A DNA stretch of 64,000 bases, from positions 62,001-126,000 of the forward strand of contig NZ_FODT01000006.1 in the NCBI RefSeq assembly GCF_900110435.1, read 5' to 3'. Below, in pieces: positions 8,852 through 17,508 of the stretch. The stretch comes from Rhodopseudomonas pseudopalustris. Its GTDB lineage: Bacteria; Pseudomonadota; Alphaproteobacteria; Rhizobiales; Xanthobacteraceae. How positions within the stretch are numbered: the first letter of the stretch is position 1; each line of letters begins with the position of its first letter. The notes beneath the pieces were generated by a model. The model ran no database searches and was not told where the DNA came from. It was given only the letters and a program-made list of their open reading frames with translations. The position numbers and the translations under genes were made by a program.

Positions 8852-9838
8852 ATGACGCCGTCCGGTTCCGTGCTCCCGACTGATGTCCCGCGCCGCGTCG
8901 CGCTGCTCGGGGTGCCGATCGAAATCGGCGCCGGGCTGCGGGGCACGCTGATGGGCCCCGCAGCGCTGCGCACCGCCGGCATCGGCCGGCTGCTGGAACA
9001 GCTTCGCATCGAGGCCGAGGACCATGGCGACATGACCCGGCCTCAACGCGACCGTGGCAACGATCCGACGCCGGCCAACGCCAATTTCTACGGCGAGGTG
9101 CGGAGCTGGGTCGGCGCGATCTCGGCGCGGGCCTACGAACTGGCGCAATCCGGCGCGGTGCCGCTGTTCATGGGCGGCGATCACAGCCTGTCGATGGGCT
9201 CGGTCAACGGCGTCGCGCGCTACTGGCAGACGCAAGGCAAGCCGCTGTTCGTGCTGTGGCTCGACGCCCATGCCGACTACAACACGCCAACGACGACGCT
9301 GACCGCCAACATGCACGGCATGTCGGCGGCGTTCCTGTGCGGCGAGCCCGGACTCGACGATCTGCTCGGCGACGAGCCGCGGGTGTCGATCCCCTCCGGC
9401 CGGCTCGATCTGTTCGGCATCCGCTCGATCGACCCGCTCGAGAAGGAGCTGGTGCGCGCGCGGGCGATCCCGGTGGTCGATATGCGCGCGATCGACGAAT
9501 TCGGCGTCGGCGTGCTGATCCGCCGGGTGATCGACCGCGTCCGCGCCGCGGGCGGCGTGCTGCATCTGTCGTTCGACGTCGACTTCCTCGACCCCGCCGT
9601 TGCGCCGGGCGTCGGCACCACGGTGCCGGGCGGCGCGACCTATCGGGAGGCGCATCTGATCATGGAGCTGCTGCACGATTCCGGCCTGGTGCGCTCGCTC
9701 GACGTGGTCGAGCTCAACCCGTTCCTCGACGAACGCGGCCGCACCGCCCGGGTCGCGGTGGAATTGATCGGCAGCCTGTTCGGGATGCAGATCACCGACC
9801 GCCAGACCCCCAGCAACGCGCTGCTGCCGGGCGAATAG
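8852..9838 (+). CDS. rocF: Arginase
   Basis: Hydrolyses arginine to ornithine and urea (ureohydrolase family, binuclear Mn). 328 residues. All metal-ligand blocks are visible: GGDHS, DAHADYNTP, and SFDVDFLDP. The N-terminal substrate-shaping segment (GAGLRGTLMGPAALR) and the C-terminal VVELNPFLDERGRTA block also fit arginase rather than agmatinase. Start ATG 8852; the frame is open upstream inside the thioesterase gene but this start gives the normal length. A family B repeat follows the stop. Confidence 0.92.
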   Translation: MTPSGSVLPTDVPRRVALLGVPIEIGAGLRGTLMGPAALRTAGIGRLLEQLRIEAEDHGDMTRPQRDRGNDPTPANANFYGEVRSWVGAISARAYELAQSGAVPLFMGGDHSLSMGSVNGVARYWQTQGKPLFVLWLDAHADYNTPTTTLTANMHGMSAAFLCGEPGLDDLLGDEPRVSIPSGRLDLFGIRSIDPLEKELVRARAIPVVDMRAIDEFGVGVLIRRVIDRVRAAGGVLHLSFDVDFLDPAVAPGVGTTVPGGATYREAHLIMELLHDSGLVRSLDVVELNPFLDERGRTARVAVELIGSLFGMQITDRQTPSNALLPGE

Positions 9839-9848
9839 CCTCCCCAAC

Positions 9849-9948
9849 CGTCATTCCGGGGCGCGCGCAGCGCGAACCCGGAATCCTAAACGGGCAGAGC
9901 ATCTCGGGATTCCGGGTTCGCTTGCTGCGCAAGCGCCCCGGAATGACG
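9849..9948. repeat. Family B palindromic repeat, copy 2
   Basis: A shorter relative of the 4142-4252 element with the same ends (CGTCATTCCGGGGCGC ... GCGCCCCGGAATGACG) and the same GAGCATCTCGGGATTCCGGG core. It lies between the arginase and ABC-F genes. Confidence 0.8.
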
Positions 9949-10027
9949 GCGTGGAGAGTTATCCCTATCTGGCGCATCTGGCGGGTTTCGGCTAAACGCG
10001 CCGCAGCATTTGCAGCCCTGTGAGCCC

Positions 10028-11650
10028 ATGATCCGTCTCGACAACATCTCCAAGCAGAACGGCCACCAGATCCTCTACATCGAAGCCTCGGCAACGCTGT
10101 TGCGCGGCGAGAAGATCGGCCTGGTCGGCCCCAACGGCTCCGGCAAGACCACGCTGTTCCGGATGATCAAGGGCACCGAGACGCCCGACGAGGGCCAGGT
10201 CTCGGTCGATCGCGGCCTGACCATCGGCTATTTCAGCCAGGATGTCGGCGAAATGGCCGGCCGCAGTGCCGTCGCCGAGGTGATGGAGGGCGCAGGCCCC
10301 GTCAGCGAGGTCGCCGCCGAGCTGAAGGAGCTCGAGCACGCACTGGCCGATCCCGACCGCGCCGACGAGATGGAGCAGATCCTCGAGCGCTACGGCGAGG
10401 TGCAGCATCGTTTCGAGGAACTCGACGGCTATGCACTGGAAGGCCGCGCCCGCGAGGTCCTCGCCGGCCTGTCGTTCAGCCAGGAGATGATGGACGGCGA
10501 CGTCGGCAAGCTGTCCGGCGGCTGGAAGATGCGCGTGGCGCTGGCCCGCATCCTGTTGATGCGCCCCGACGTGATGCTGCTCGACGAGCCGTCCAACCAT
10601 CTCGACATCGAAAGCCTGATCTGGCTCGAGCAATTCCTGCGCGGCTTCGAAGGCGCGCTGCTGATGACTTCGCACGATCGCGAATTCATGAACCGCATCG
10701 TCAACAAGATCATCGAAATCGACGCCGGCACGCTGACCAGCTACTCCGGCGATTATGAGTTTTACGAACAGCAGCGCGCCCTCGCCGACAAGCAGCAGCA
10801 GGCGCAGTTCGAGCGCCAGCAGGCGATGCTCGCCAAGGAAGTCGCCTTCATCGAGCGCTTCAAGGCGCGCGCCTCACACGCCGCGCAAGTGCAGAGCCGG
10901 GTCAAGAAGCTGGAGAAGATCGACAAGGTCGAGCCGCCGCGCCGCCGCCAGACCATCGCGTTCGACTTCCTGCCGGCGCCGCGCTCCGGCGAGGACGTCG
11001 TCAGCCTCAAGCGCGTCGCCAAGCGCTACGGCAGCCGCGTGATCTATGACGGGCTCGATTTCCAGATCCAGCGCCGCGAACGCTGGTGCGTGATGGGCAT
11101 CAACGGCGCCGGCAAGTCGACGCTGCTGAAGCTGGTGACCGGTTCGACCGCGCCCGACGAGGGCAGCGTGGCGCTCGGCGGCAGCGTCAAGATGGGCTAT
11201 TTCGCCCAGCACGCGATGGACCTGATCGACGGCGAACTCACCGTGTTCGAATCGCTCGAAGAATGGTTTCCGCAGGCCGGGCAAGGCAGCCTGCGCGCGC
11301 TTGCCGGCTGCTTCGGCTTCTCCGGCGACGACGTCGAGAAGAAATGCCGCGTGCTGTCGGGCGGCGAAAAGGCGCGGCTGGTGATGGCCAAGATGCTGTA
11401 CGACCCGCCGAACTTCCTGGTGCTCGACGAGCCGACCAACCATCTCGACATCGCCACCAAGGAAATGCTGATCAAGGCGCTCGCCGAATTCGAGGGCACC
11501 ATGCTGTTCGTGTCGCACGACCGGCACTTTCTCGGCGCGCTGTCGAACCGCGTTCTAGAGCTGACGCCCGAGGGCATCCACAAATACGGCGGCGGCTACA
11601 CGGAGTATGTCGCCCGCACCGGACACGAGGCGCCGGGGCTGCATAGTTAG
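10028..11650 (+). CDS. ABC-F family ATP-binding cassette protein
   Basis: 540 residues with two tandem ABC domains and no membrane segments, the layout of ABC-F proteins that act on ribosomes rather than in transport. Domain 1: Walker A GPNGSGKTT, signature LSGGWKMR, Walker B MLLDEPSNHLDIES. Domain 2: Walker A GINGAGKST, signature LSGGEKAR, Walker B LVLDEPTNHLDIAT. A charged linker (about residues 240-310, rich in Gln, Lys and Arg) joins them. The N-terminus MIRLDNISKQNGHQIL is typical; ATG 10028 is used. Exact subfamily (YbiT, YheS or Uup type) cannot be settled by eye. Confidence 0.93.
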   Translation: MIRLDNISKQNGHQILYIEASATLLRGEKIGLVGPNGSGKTTLFRMIKGTETPDEGQVSVDRGLTIGYFSQDVGEMAGRSAVAEVMEGAGPVSEVAAELKELEHALADPDRADEMEQILERYGEVQHRFEELDGYALEGRAREVLAGLSFSQEMMDGDVGKLSGGWKMRVALARILLMRPDVMLLDEPSNHLDIESLIWLEQFLRGFEGALLMTSHDREFMNRIVNKIIEIDAGTLTSYSGDYEFYEQQRALADKQQQAQFERQQAMLAKEVAFIERFKARASHAAQVQSRVKKLEKIDKVEPPRRRQTIAFDFLPAPRSGEDVVSLKRVAKRYGSRVIYDGLDFQIQRRERWCVMGINGAGKSTLLKLVTGSTAPDEGSVALGGSVKMGYFAQHAMDLIDGELTVFESLEEWFPQAGQGSLRALAGCFGFSGDDVEKKCRVLSGGEKARLVMAKMLYDPPNFLVLDEPTNHLDIATKEMLIKALAEFEGTMLFVSHDRHFLGALSNRVLELTPEGIHKYGGGYTEYVARTGHEAPGLHS

Positions 11651-11674
11651 CGAACGCAAGGCGGCGCGTCTGTT

Positions 11675-11800
11675 ACCTCTCCCGCTTGCGGGAGAGGTCG
11701 GATCGCGCAGCGATCCGGGTGAGGGAACTCCGCTCCGCGATTCGCTGATTCACTGCCTGGGGCGCCCTCACCCCGGCCCTCTCCCGCAAGCGGGAGAGGG
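11675..11800 (+). repeat. Family A palindromic repeat, copy 4
   Basis: The best-preserved copy: ACCTCTCCCGCTTGCGGGAG palindrome, GGATCGCGCAGCGATCC inner palindrome, GGTGAGGG, variable centre, GCCCTCACCCCGG, and CTCTCCCGCAAGCGGGAG. It lies between convergent genes (ABC-F and DUF2125). Confidence 0.87.
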
Positions 11801-11843
11801 GGCAGGCTGCGGGACGCGGTGACGCTTACTTCAACAGGCCGCC

Positions 11844-13037
11844 TCAGAACAGCGGCTTGGTCTGCGCGATCTTGAGCGGGCCCAGCATCACCGCGCCGTC
11901 GATAAAGCGCAGCGGGAAGGCGCGGGCGGGGCGACCTTCCAATACGGCTTCCTGGCCGAGTGCGTTGATGCCGGCGGCGACGCCGACATTGGCGTTCTGA
12001 CGGACCACCTTGCCGAGGCCGGGAATCGCGCGATCGAGCGCGCCGAGGACATTGGCGACGTCCCCGGCACGGACGCCGGGCGCGACACGGTCGAGCGTCG
12101 ATTGCGGCACGCCTTGCTCCAGCATCTTGTCGATGCCGAGCTTGGGAATGACCTTGTCGAGGCCCGCGACCACCATCTGCAATTCGCCGTCGACATTGCC
12201 GGCGGGCGTCAGCCCGAGCGAGCCAGTCGCGGTCGCGATCATCTCGCCTTGCTGGATACGCGCCTCTTTGAAGTCGATCCGGCCACCGGCGGCCTGGATG
12301 TCACGGAAGCGCTCCGGCCAGGGCTTGGCGCGGAAATCCTTCAGCCCGCTCAGCAGCAACCGCAGATGCGCGTCGAACGGATCGGCGAGCAGCGGATGCA
12401 CGTCCTGGACGCTGGCACCCTCGAGCTTCAGATCCGTCTCGATCTGCGGCTGGTCCGGCGCCGGCCCCTCGATCTGGCGCGCGTGCATCTCGGCGTGGCG
12501 AGCCCGGGCCAGCGGGAGCTGGGTTGCGCCGCTGATGCGGTCGAGCGCCGGCGCATCGAACACCAGCGCAATGCGCTGCGGCGGTCCGGGCAAACCAACG
12601 ACGCTGCTGCGCGCGGCGGTCCAGTTCAGCAACATCGACCGGGGCTGGCCGCGATCCGCAAAAGTCGCCGGCCCCTTGAATTCGGCGATCAGCAGACGCG
12701 GATCGTAGATCTGCGACACCACCAAAATCTCGCCGAGCTTCGCCGTCACCGGCGTCTGGCTCGCCGCCTGCCCGGCGGTCTGCGAGGTCAGCTCGACGCG
12801 GGCATTGGCGCAGCGCACTTCCAGCCGGAACGGATAGCCTGCGACCGAGCGATCGCCGCAATCGAACACGCGCCCGGCGGCCGCCTCGCGCGCGCGCCAA
12901 GCGTCGACGATGCGGTCGACCTGGGCGGCGGAAAAGAACCAGAACCCGGTCCAGCCGATCGCAGCGACCAGCAGCAAGGTCGGCATCAGCAACAGCGGCC
13001 ACAGCCGGCGGCGATAAGGAAGCGTGAGATCTGTCAT
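11844..13037 (-). CDS. DUF2125 domain protein, membrane anchored
   Basis: 397 residues with an N-terminal transmembrane anchor (about residues 11-33, WPLLLMPTLLLVAAIGWTGF). The rest is periplasmic and beta-rich, resembling DUF2125 proteins of Rhizobiales (function unknown). A short Cys-containing block (RVFDCGDRSVAGYPFRLEVRC) follows the anchor, as in the family. ATG 13037 is chosen because it puts the basic residues directly before the membrane segment; the frame is open to 13094. No operon partners; it converges with the ABC-F gene and is divergent from chaC. Confidence 0.8.
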   Translation of the reverse strand: MTDLTLPYRRRLWPLLLMPTLLLVAAIGWTGFWFFSAAQVDRIVDAWRAREAAAGRVFDCGDRSVAGYPFRLEVRCANARVELTSQTAGQAASQTPVTAKLGEILVVSQIYDPRLLIAEFKGPATFADRGQPRSMLLNWTAARSSVVGLPGPPQRIALVFDAPALDRISGATQLPLARARHAEMHARQIEGPAPDQPQIETDLKLEGASVQDVHPLLADPFDAHLRLLLSGLKDFRAKPWPERFRDIQAAGGRIDFKEARIQQGEMIATATGSLGLTPAGNVDGELQMVVAGLDKVIPKLGIDKMLEQGVPQSTLDRVAPGVRAGDVANVLGALDRAIPGLGKVVRQNANVGVAAGINALGQEAVLEGRPARAFPLRFIDGAVMLGPLKIAQTKPLF

Positions 13038-13170
13038 CGAAGCCCGTTTAGAGGGAGAAACCGAAAAAGTGAAATCCGGACCGGCTCGCCGCACGCGTCA
13101 TGTCGAGACCGCAGGCGGGGGAAGCGCCAAAACCCTCACATTTTGCTGTCCGATGCGGTAAGGACTGAAT

Positions 13171-13776
13171 TTGTCATTTGCACGATACCCGGCCGTCATG
13201 TCCGCCAAAACCCTGAGCGATTCCGAGTTGGCCGAAGGCGATTTGTGGGTGTTCGGCTATGGCTCGCTGATGTGGAGCCCCGGCTTCGCCTTCGTCGAGC
13301 AGGCGCCGGCACGGCTGATCGGCGAGCACCGGGCGCTGTGCGTCTATTCCTTCGTCCACCGCGGCACGCCCGAACACCCGGGCCTGGTGCTGGGGCTCGA
13401 CCGCGGCGGCGCCTGCCGCGGCATCGCCTTTCGGGTCGCCGAAGAGCACCGGATGCAGACGGTGGCGTATTTGCGCGAACGTGAACAGGTCACCAGCGTG
13501 TATCGCGAGGTCAAGCGCTCGGTCTGGCTCGAGGATGACGCCCGCAGGCGGGTCAGCGCGATGGCCTATGTGGTGGATCGCGGCCACGCGCAATATGCCG
13601 GCCGCCTGACGCCGGCCGAGCAGCTTCGCCTGGTGCGGCAAGGTCACGGCCGCTCGGGCGCGAACCGCGACTATGTGCTGGCGACGGTCCGCTCCCTTGA
13701 AGCGCAGGGCTGCCGCGACCCGCAATTGCACCGACTTGCCGAGGGACTGCGCGACGAGACCCCGCCGCAGCGCTAG
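13171..13776 (+). CDS. chaC: ChaC-type gamma-glutamylcyclotransferase
   Basis: Cytosolic enzyme that splits glutathione to 5-oxoproline and Cys-Gly. 201 residues. It shows the substrate-binding loop VFGYGSLMWSPGF, the RGIAFRV strand and an LREREQVTSVY block carrying the conserved catalytic Glu. Two starts are possible: TTG 13171, preceded by AAGGACT at good spacing, or ATG 13198. Both keep the whole domain. It is divergent from the DUF2125 gene. Confidence 0.88.
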   Translation: MSFARYPAVMSAKTLSDSELAEGDLWVFGYGSLMWSPGFAFVEQAPARLIGEHRALCVYSFVHRGTPEHPGLVLGLDRGGACRGIAFRVAEEHRMQTVAYLREREQVTSVYREVKRSVWLEDDARRRVSAMAYVVDRGHAQYAGRLTPAEQLRLVRQGHGRSGANRDYVLATVRSLEAQGCRDPQLHRLAEGLRDETPPQR

Positions 13777-13797
13777 GTTCGCAACCGGCACTGCGCA

Positions 13798-13915
13798 ACC
13801 TCTGCCACTTGCGGGGGAGGTCGGATCGCGCCAGCGATCCGGGTGGGGAAAGCATCTCCGAACAACGCTGACTCAGGGCTCGGTTCGCCCTCACCCCAGC
13901 CCGCTCCCGGAGAGG
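13798..13915 (+). repeat. Family A palindromic repeat, copy 5 (degenerate)
   Basis: Retains GCGGGGGAGGTCGGATCG, a GATCGCGCCAGCGATCC palindrome and CGCCCTCACCCC, but the right-hand terminal palindrome is eroded (GCTCCCGGAGAGG). It lies between convergent chaC and plsC. Confidence 0.75.
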
Positions 13916-13939
13916 CAGCAGGCTGCGACTCGCGCACGG

Positions 13940-14749
13940 CTACCGATGACCGAGGTCGCGATCCGCCACCTTCGGTGCGGCAGTCTGGACGTTCGTACTC
14001 GGGACCCGGCCGAACAGCTCCGCCTGCTCCTTGCGGCCGGCCTCGATCAGCCGGTTGCTCGCCGTCTCGACCAGTTTGCTGACCTGCTCGATGAACGTGC
14101 GTCGATCAAGGCCCGCCGGCAGCGGATCGAGGAATTCGACCACGAGCGTCCCGGGGTAGCGCATGAACTGCCGCCGCGGCCAGAACAGGCCGGAATTGAG
14201 CGCCACCGGCAGGCATGGCGCACCACAGTCGGCATAGATCTGGCCGACGCCGGCCTTGTAGTTTGGCGGCGCGCCGACTGCCGTCCGTGTGCCTTCCGGG
14301 AAAATGATCAACTGCCGGCCGCGATGAACTTCCTCGCGGGCGCGCCGCGACATTTCCATCAGGATCCGACCGCGCTTCTGGCGGTTGATCGCGATCATGT
14401 CGGCTTTCATCAGAAGCCAGCCGAAGAACGGAATCCAGGTCAGCTCACGCTTCAGGATGTACACCGGCGCATCGAAGAACTGCAGCAGCGCGAAGGTCTC
14501 CCACATCGACTGGTGCTTGGGCGCGACGATCAACGGACCTTGCGGAATCTTTTCGACGCCGCGGAACTCCACCTTGGTGTTGCAGACGACACGCATCAGC
14601 CAGATGCTGCTCTGGCCCCACAGCTTGGCGACTCTCATCAGCGCGCGGCGCGGCAGCACGAATGTCGGCACCGCCACCAGGATCCAGAACGTCAGCAGCA
14701 GATAGAACAGAACATTGTAGATCAACGAACGCACGAAAATCGATGTCAT
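13940..14749 (-). CDS. plsC: 1-acyl-sn-glycerol-3-phosphate acyltransferase (PlsC family)
   Basis: Acylates lysophosphatidic acid in phospholipid synthesis at the inner membrane. 269 residues. The N-terminal membrane segment (LLLTFWILVAVPTFVLP) is followed by the acyltransferase motif KHQSMWET, an HX4E variant of the usual HX4D box, and by IIFPEGTRTAVG. ATG 14749 lies 13 bp downstream of the ydcF stop, so translation in one operon with ydcF is likely, and probably ftsEX upstream. Whether the Glu in place of Asp matters is unknown; this form occurs in related alphaproteobacteria. Confidence 0.88.
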   Translation of the reverse strand: MTSIFVRSLIYNVLFYLLLTFWILVAVPTFVLPRRALMRVAKLWGQSSIWLMRVVCNTKVEFRGVEKIPQGPLIVAPKHQSMWETFALLQFFDAPVYILKRELTWIPFFGWLLMKADMIAINRQKRGRILMEMSRRAREEVHRGRQLIIFPEGTRTAVGAPPNYKAGVGQIYADCGAPCLPVALNSGLFWPRRQFMRYPGTLVVEFLDPLPAGLDRRTFIEQVSKLVETASNRLIEAGRKEQAELFGRVPSTNVQTAAPKVADRDLGHR

Positions 14750-14762
14750 CGAACAAATCCGG

Positions 14763-15488
14763 TCAGTTCGCGAGCGCCGTCGTCGGCTTGCGGGCCGCCG
14801 GCTCGGGCGCCAGCTCCGAGGCCTCGGGCGCCAGTTCGATGCCCAGTCGCGCCAGCCGCACCCTCGCTTCGACGGCGACGTATTTCGCGTATTCCGATAG
14901 CAGCAGCCGCAGCGTCGCGCCACTGGTCCACCACGGTTCGTCGCGCCACTTGTCCCCGATCACCGCGAATGGGATCAGCTCGACGTCGGGCATCGCGTGC
15001 GACATTTCGACGATCGCGCGCGGCATGTGGTAATTCGAGGTGACGACGATCAGCGAATGAAAGCCACGCTCGTGCGCCCAGCGCCGGGTTTCGGCGGCGT
15101 TGCTGCGGGTGTTGACCGCCGAGCGATCGAGATCGACGCAGCAATCCAGCCAGTCCTTGCTGTCCGGCACCGAGCGCGAGATGTCGCTGGCGCCATTGGT
15201 CCGGTGCACGCCGGAGATCAACAGTCGCTTGCCATAGCCGGAGGCGAGCAGCTCGACCGCATCCGACACCCGGGACGAGCCGCCGGTCAGCACGACGATG
15301 CCGTCGGCCGTGCGGTTCGGCTTCAGCTCGGCGCCGCGCAACTGCGCCAGGAACGCGACAAATCCCGCGGCCGTGGCGACGAAGCCGAGGGCCAACGTCG
15401 CGACGATCACCGCGCGTAACCGTCCCGGCCGCCGCGCAGGCTTGCCGGGCGCGGTTCGTGTCGGTTGCTGATCAGTCGGCAGCTCCAT
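14763..15488 (-). CDS. YdcF family (DUF218) membrane protein
   Basis: 241 residues. A cytoplasmic N-terminal tail with Pro and Arg is followed by one membrane segment (AVIVATLALGFVATAAGFVAF) and a periplasmic DUF218/ElyC-like domain. Domain landmarks are ADGIVVLTGGSSR, GYGKRLLISGVH, NTRSNAAET and VVTSNYHMPRA. Members act in envelope or polysaccharide metabolism, but the reaction is not settled. ATG 15488 is used; the frame is open upstream into a family C repeat. Genes ftsE-ftsX-ydcF-plsC run in the same direction. Confidence 0.85.
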   Translation of the reverse strand: MELPTDQQPTRTAPGKPARRPGRLRAVIVATLALGFVATAAGFVAFLAQLRGAELKPNRTADGIVVLTGGSSRVSDAVELLASGYGKRLLISGVHRTNGASDISRSVPDSKDWLDCCVDLDRSAVNTRSNAAETRRWAHERGFHSLIVVTSNYHMPRAIVEMSHAMPDVELIPFAVIGDKWRDEPWWTSGATLRLLLSEYAKYVAVEARVRLARLGIELAPEASELAPEPAARKPTTALAN

Positions 15489-15569
15489 TGGATGCCGGTA
15501 TACCTCGATTGCGTGTTGCCAAAGCGGTTCTTTCGGCGAACCTCGTCCAAGCGACAACGGGAGTCTATC

Positions 15570-15614
15570 GCATGATCCCGAAAAGTGGACACCGGTTTTC
15601 GGATAAGGTCATGC
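15570..15614. repeat. Family C palindromic repeat, copy 1
   Basis: GCATGATCCCGAAAAGTGG...CCGGTTTTCGG...GTCATGC: a short imperfect palindrome with ends GCATGATC and AAGGTCATGC. It lies between ftsX and ydcF. A second copy in the opposite orientation is at 57662-57708. This sequence type is common between genes of Bradyrhizobium relatives. Confidence 0.8.
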
Positions 15615-15732
15615 GCAAACAGAAGAAAACGAGACTCTGATTCGTCGACGATGAAACCGACTCGCGTTCGTTTTCTGGCGGAGGGAGTCCGGCGCGCGCC
15701 CAGATTGGGCCGCCCCGACAGCCCCTCGCCTC

Positions 15733-16713
15733 TCATTCGATCGCCGCCAAGGTGGCGAACAGCGTTCGCCGCGACGCCAGCGCGGTGATCGCCGCGATCA
15801 GCGCCGCCTGGCCGGCGAGCGCCAGATATCCGATCGGACGCAGCGAGAAGGTTCCCAAAAGCGCCGCAAACTGATCGCCGACCGGGGTGCCGGAAAACCA
15901 GGTGGCGACCGATTCCGAAAAACCGAACACGAAGACCGCCGCGCCACCGCCGATCAGGCCGCCCTGCAGGCCGAGCATCAGGAAGTGGCGGAAGAAGCGG
16001 TCGGCGATGAAGCGGTCGCTGGCGCCGACAAAATGCAGCACCTCGACGATCGGCCGGTTGGCCGCCATCGCGCCGCGGGTGGCGAACGACACCGAGATGA
16101 TGGTGGCGATGATCACCAGCGCCAGCACGCCGATGCCGGCGAACACCGTGGCGCCGGTCATCGAACGCATCCGTTCGATCCAGGCGCGGTGGTCGTCGAC
16201 CGTTGCGGCTGGCGCGGCTTGCGCGATCCGGCGGCGCAACTCGGCGAGATCGAGCGCCGTGCCGGGCGCGATCCGCGCCACGATCACCCGGGGCACCGGC
16301 AGATCGTCGAGCGACAGCCCGGTGCCGAGCCACGGCTCCAGCAGCCTTGCGGATTCCTCTTTGGTGAACGGTCGCACCTCGACGATGCCGGGCTGGTTGC
16401 GCACAGCCTCGGCCACGGTGGCGACGTCGCGCTCGAGGCTGCGACCCTGGACCGCGCGGACCTGCACGGTGATCTCACTCGAGACGTCAGACTGCCATTC
16501 CGATGCGGAGGCGTTGATCAGCAGCACCACGCCGGTCGTCATCGAGGCGAGGAACGTCATGATCGCGACCACCGCGACCAACGCGCGGCCGGCGATCGAG
16601 GCCCGCGGCACGATCGGCGACTGATTGCGCGCCCGCGCCGGCACCTGCGGGCGTTCGTCGCCGAGGTCGACCATCACATCGCGCGGGTCGCTCTGTCGCG
16701 GTGGCCTATTCAT
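15733..16713 (-). CDS. ftsX: Cell division ABC transporter permease FtsX
   Basis: Inner-membrane partner of FtsE in the divisome that controls cell-wall hydrolases. 326 residues: a cytoplasmic N-terminal tail, TM1 (ALVAVVAIMTFLASMTTGVV), a periplasmic loop of about 100 residues, then three membrane segments (VFAGIGVLALVIIATIISV, FLMLGLQGGLIGGGAAVFV and YLALAGQAALIAAITAL). The IVEVLHFVGASDRFIADRFF coupling segment is typical. Its start overlaps the ftsE stop by 8 bp, indicating translational coupling. Confidence 0.93.
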   Translation of the reverse strand: MNRPPRQSDPRDVMVDLGDERPQVPARARNQSPIVPRASIAGRALVAVVAIMTFLASMTTGVVLLINASASEWQSDVSSEITVQVRAVQGRSLERDVATVAEAVRNQPGIVEVRPFTKEESARLLEPWLGTGLSLDDLPVPRVIVARIAPGTALDLAELRRRIAQAAPAATVDDHRAWIERMRSMTGATVFAGIGVLALVIIATIISVSFATRGAMAANRPIVEVLHFVGASDRFIADRFFRHFLMLGLQGGLIGGGAAVFVFGFSESVATWFSGTPVGDQFAALLGTFSLRPIGYLALAGQAALIAAITALASRRTLFATLAAIE

Positions 16714-17365
16714 AGATGTGCAGCCGTCCCTGATGCAGCACCATGCGCCTCGCCTCGTACTGATCCATCAGATTGATATCATGGGTCGCGATCACCACCG
16801 CGGTCCCGGACTTGTTGAGCTCGACGAACAGCCGCAACAGCCGGCGGCCGAGCGTCGGATCGACGTTACCGGTCGGCTCGTCGGCAAGCAGCAATTGCGG
16901 TCGGCCGATCACCGCGCGCGCGATAGCGGCGCGCTGCTTCTCGCCGCCGGACAGCACCGGCGGCAGCGCGTCCATGCGTTCGCCCAGTCCGACCCATTTC
17001 AACAGATCGATCACTTCCTTGCGGTAGCTCGACTCGTCGCGGCCGCTGACGCGGAACGGCAACGCCACGTTCTCGTAGGTCGTCATGTGATCGAGCAGCC
17101 GAAAATCCTGCAGCACGATGCCGATCCGCTGCCGCAAGGCCGAGACCTCGTCCTTGGTGAGCAGAGAGACGTCGTTACCGAACAGATTGACGAGCCCGCG
17201 GGTGGGCCGCAGCGACAAGAACAACAGCCGCAGCAGCGAGGTCTTGCCCGCGCCGGACGGCCCGGTCAGGAACTGGAAGGAATGCGCCGGGATCGCGAAA
17301 TTGAGATCGCGCAGGATCTCTGGACCGAGCCCATAGCGCAGGCCGACATTTTCGAAGCGGACCAA
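16706..17365 (-). CDS. ftsE: Cell division ATP-binding protein FtsE
   Basis: ATPase of the FtsEX complex. 219 residues with Walker A GPSGAGKTS, Q-loop IGIVLQDFRLL, signature LSGGEKQR, Walker B LLLADEPTGNVDP and the switch His in ATHDINL. The start is taken as TTG 17365, which sits 6-7 bases after a GGAG site and gives the standard N-terminus (LVRFENVGLRYG); the frame extends to 17410 but without such a site. It is divergent from the zinc-ribbon gene; 140 bp between them must hold both promoters. Confidence 0.95.
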   Translation of the reverse strand: MVRFENVGLRYGLGPEILRDLNFAIPAHSFQFLTGPSGAGKTSLLRLLFLSLRPTRGLVNLFGNDVSLLTKDEVSALRQRIGIVLQDFRLLDHMTTYENVALPFRVSGRDESSYRKEVIDLLKWVGLGERMDALPPVLSGGEKQRAAIARAVIGRPQLLLADEPTGNVDPTLGRRLLRLFVELNKSGTAVVIATHDINLMDQYEARRMVLHQGRLHIYE

Positions 17366-17508
17366 ATTCAGCTCCGATCGCGATCGGCGCAGCGGAAAAG
17401 GGCACGCCACGCCTTATGCCCGTAGGCCGGTTGTGAGGCGGTTATGGTTTCCGGTTCGTTAACGGACGCCGGATAGGATGACGCAAGGAACATAGCCAGC
17501 GATTCGTC

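Noticed and set aside
12102..13484. 460-codon plus-strand frame over DUF2125 and chaC
   Set aside because: Antisense to DUF2125 and a wrong frame of chaC; no ribosome site or domain.
13673..15043. Long plus-strand reading frame (456 codons) over plsC/ydcF
   Set aside because: Arg/His/Gln-rich shadow of the two minus-strand genes with clear motifs; no family feature in this frame.
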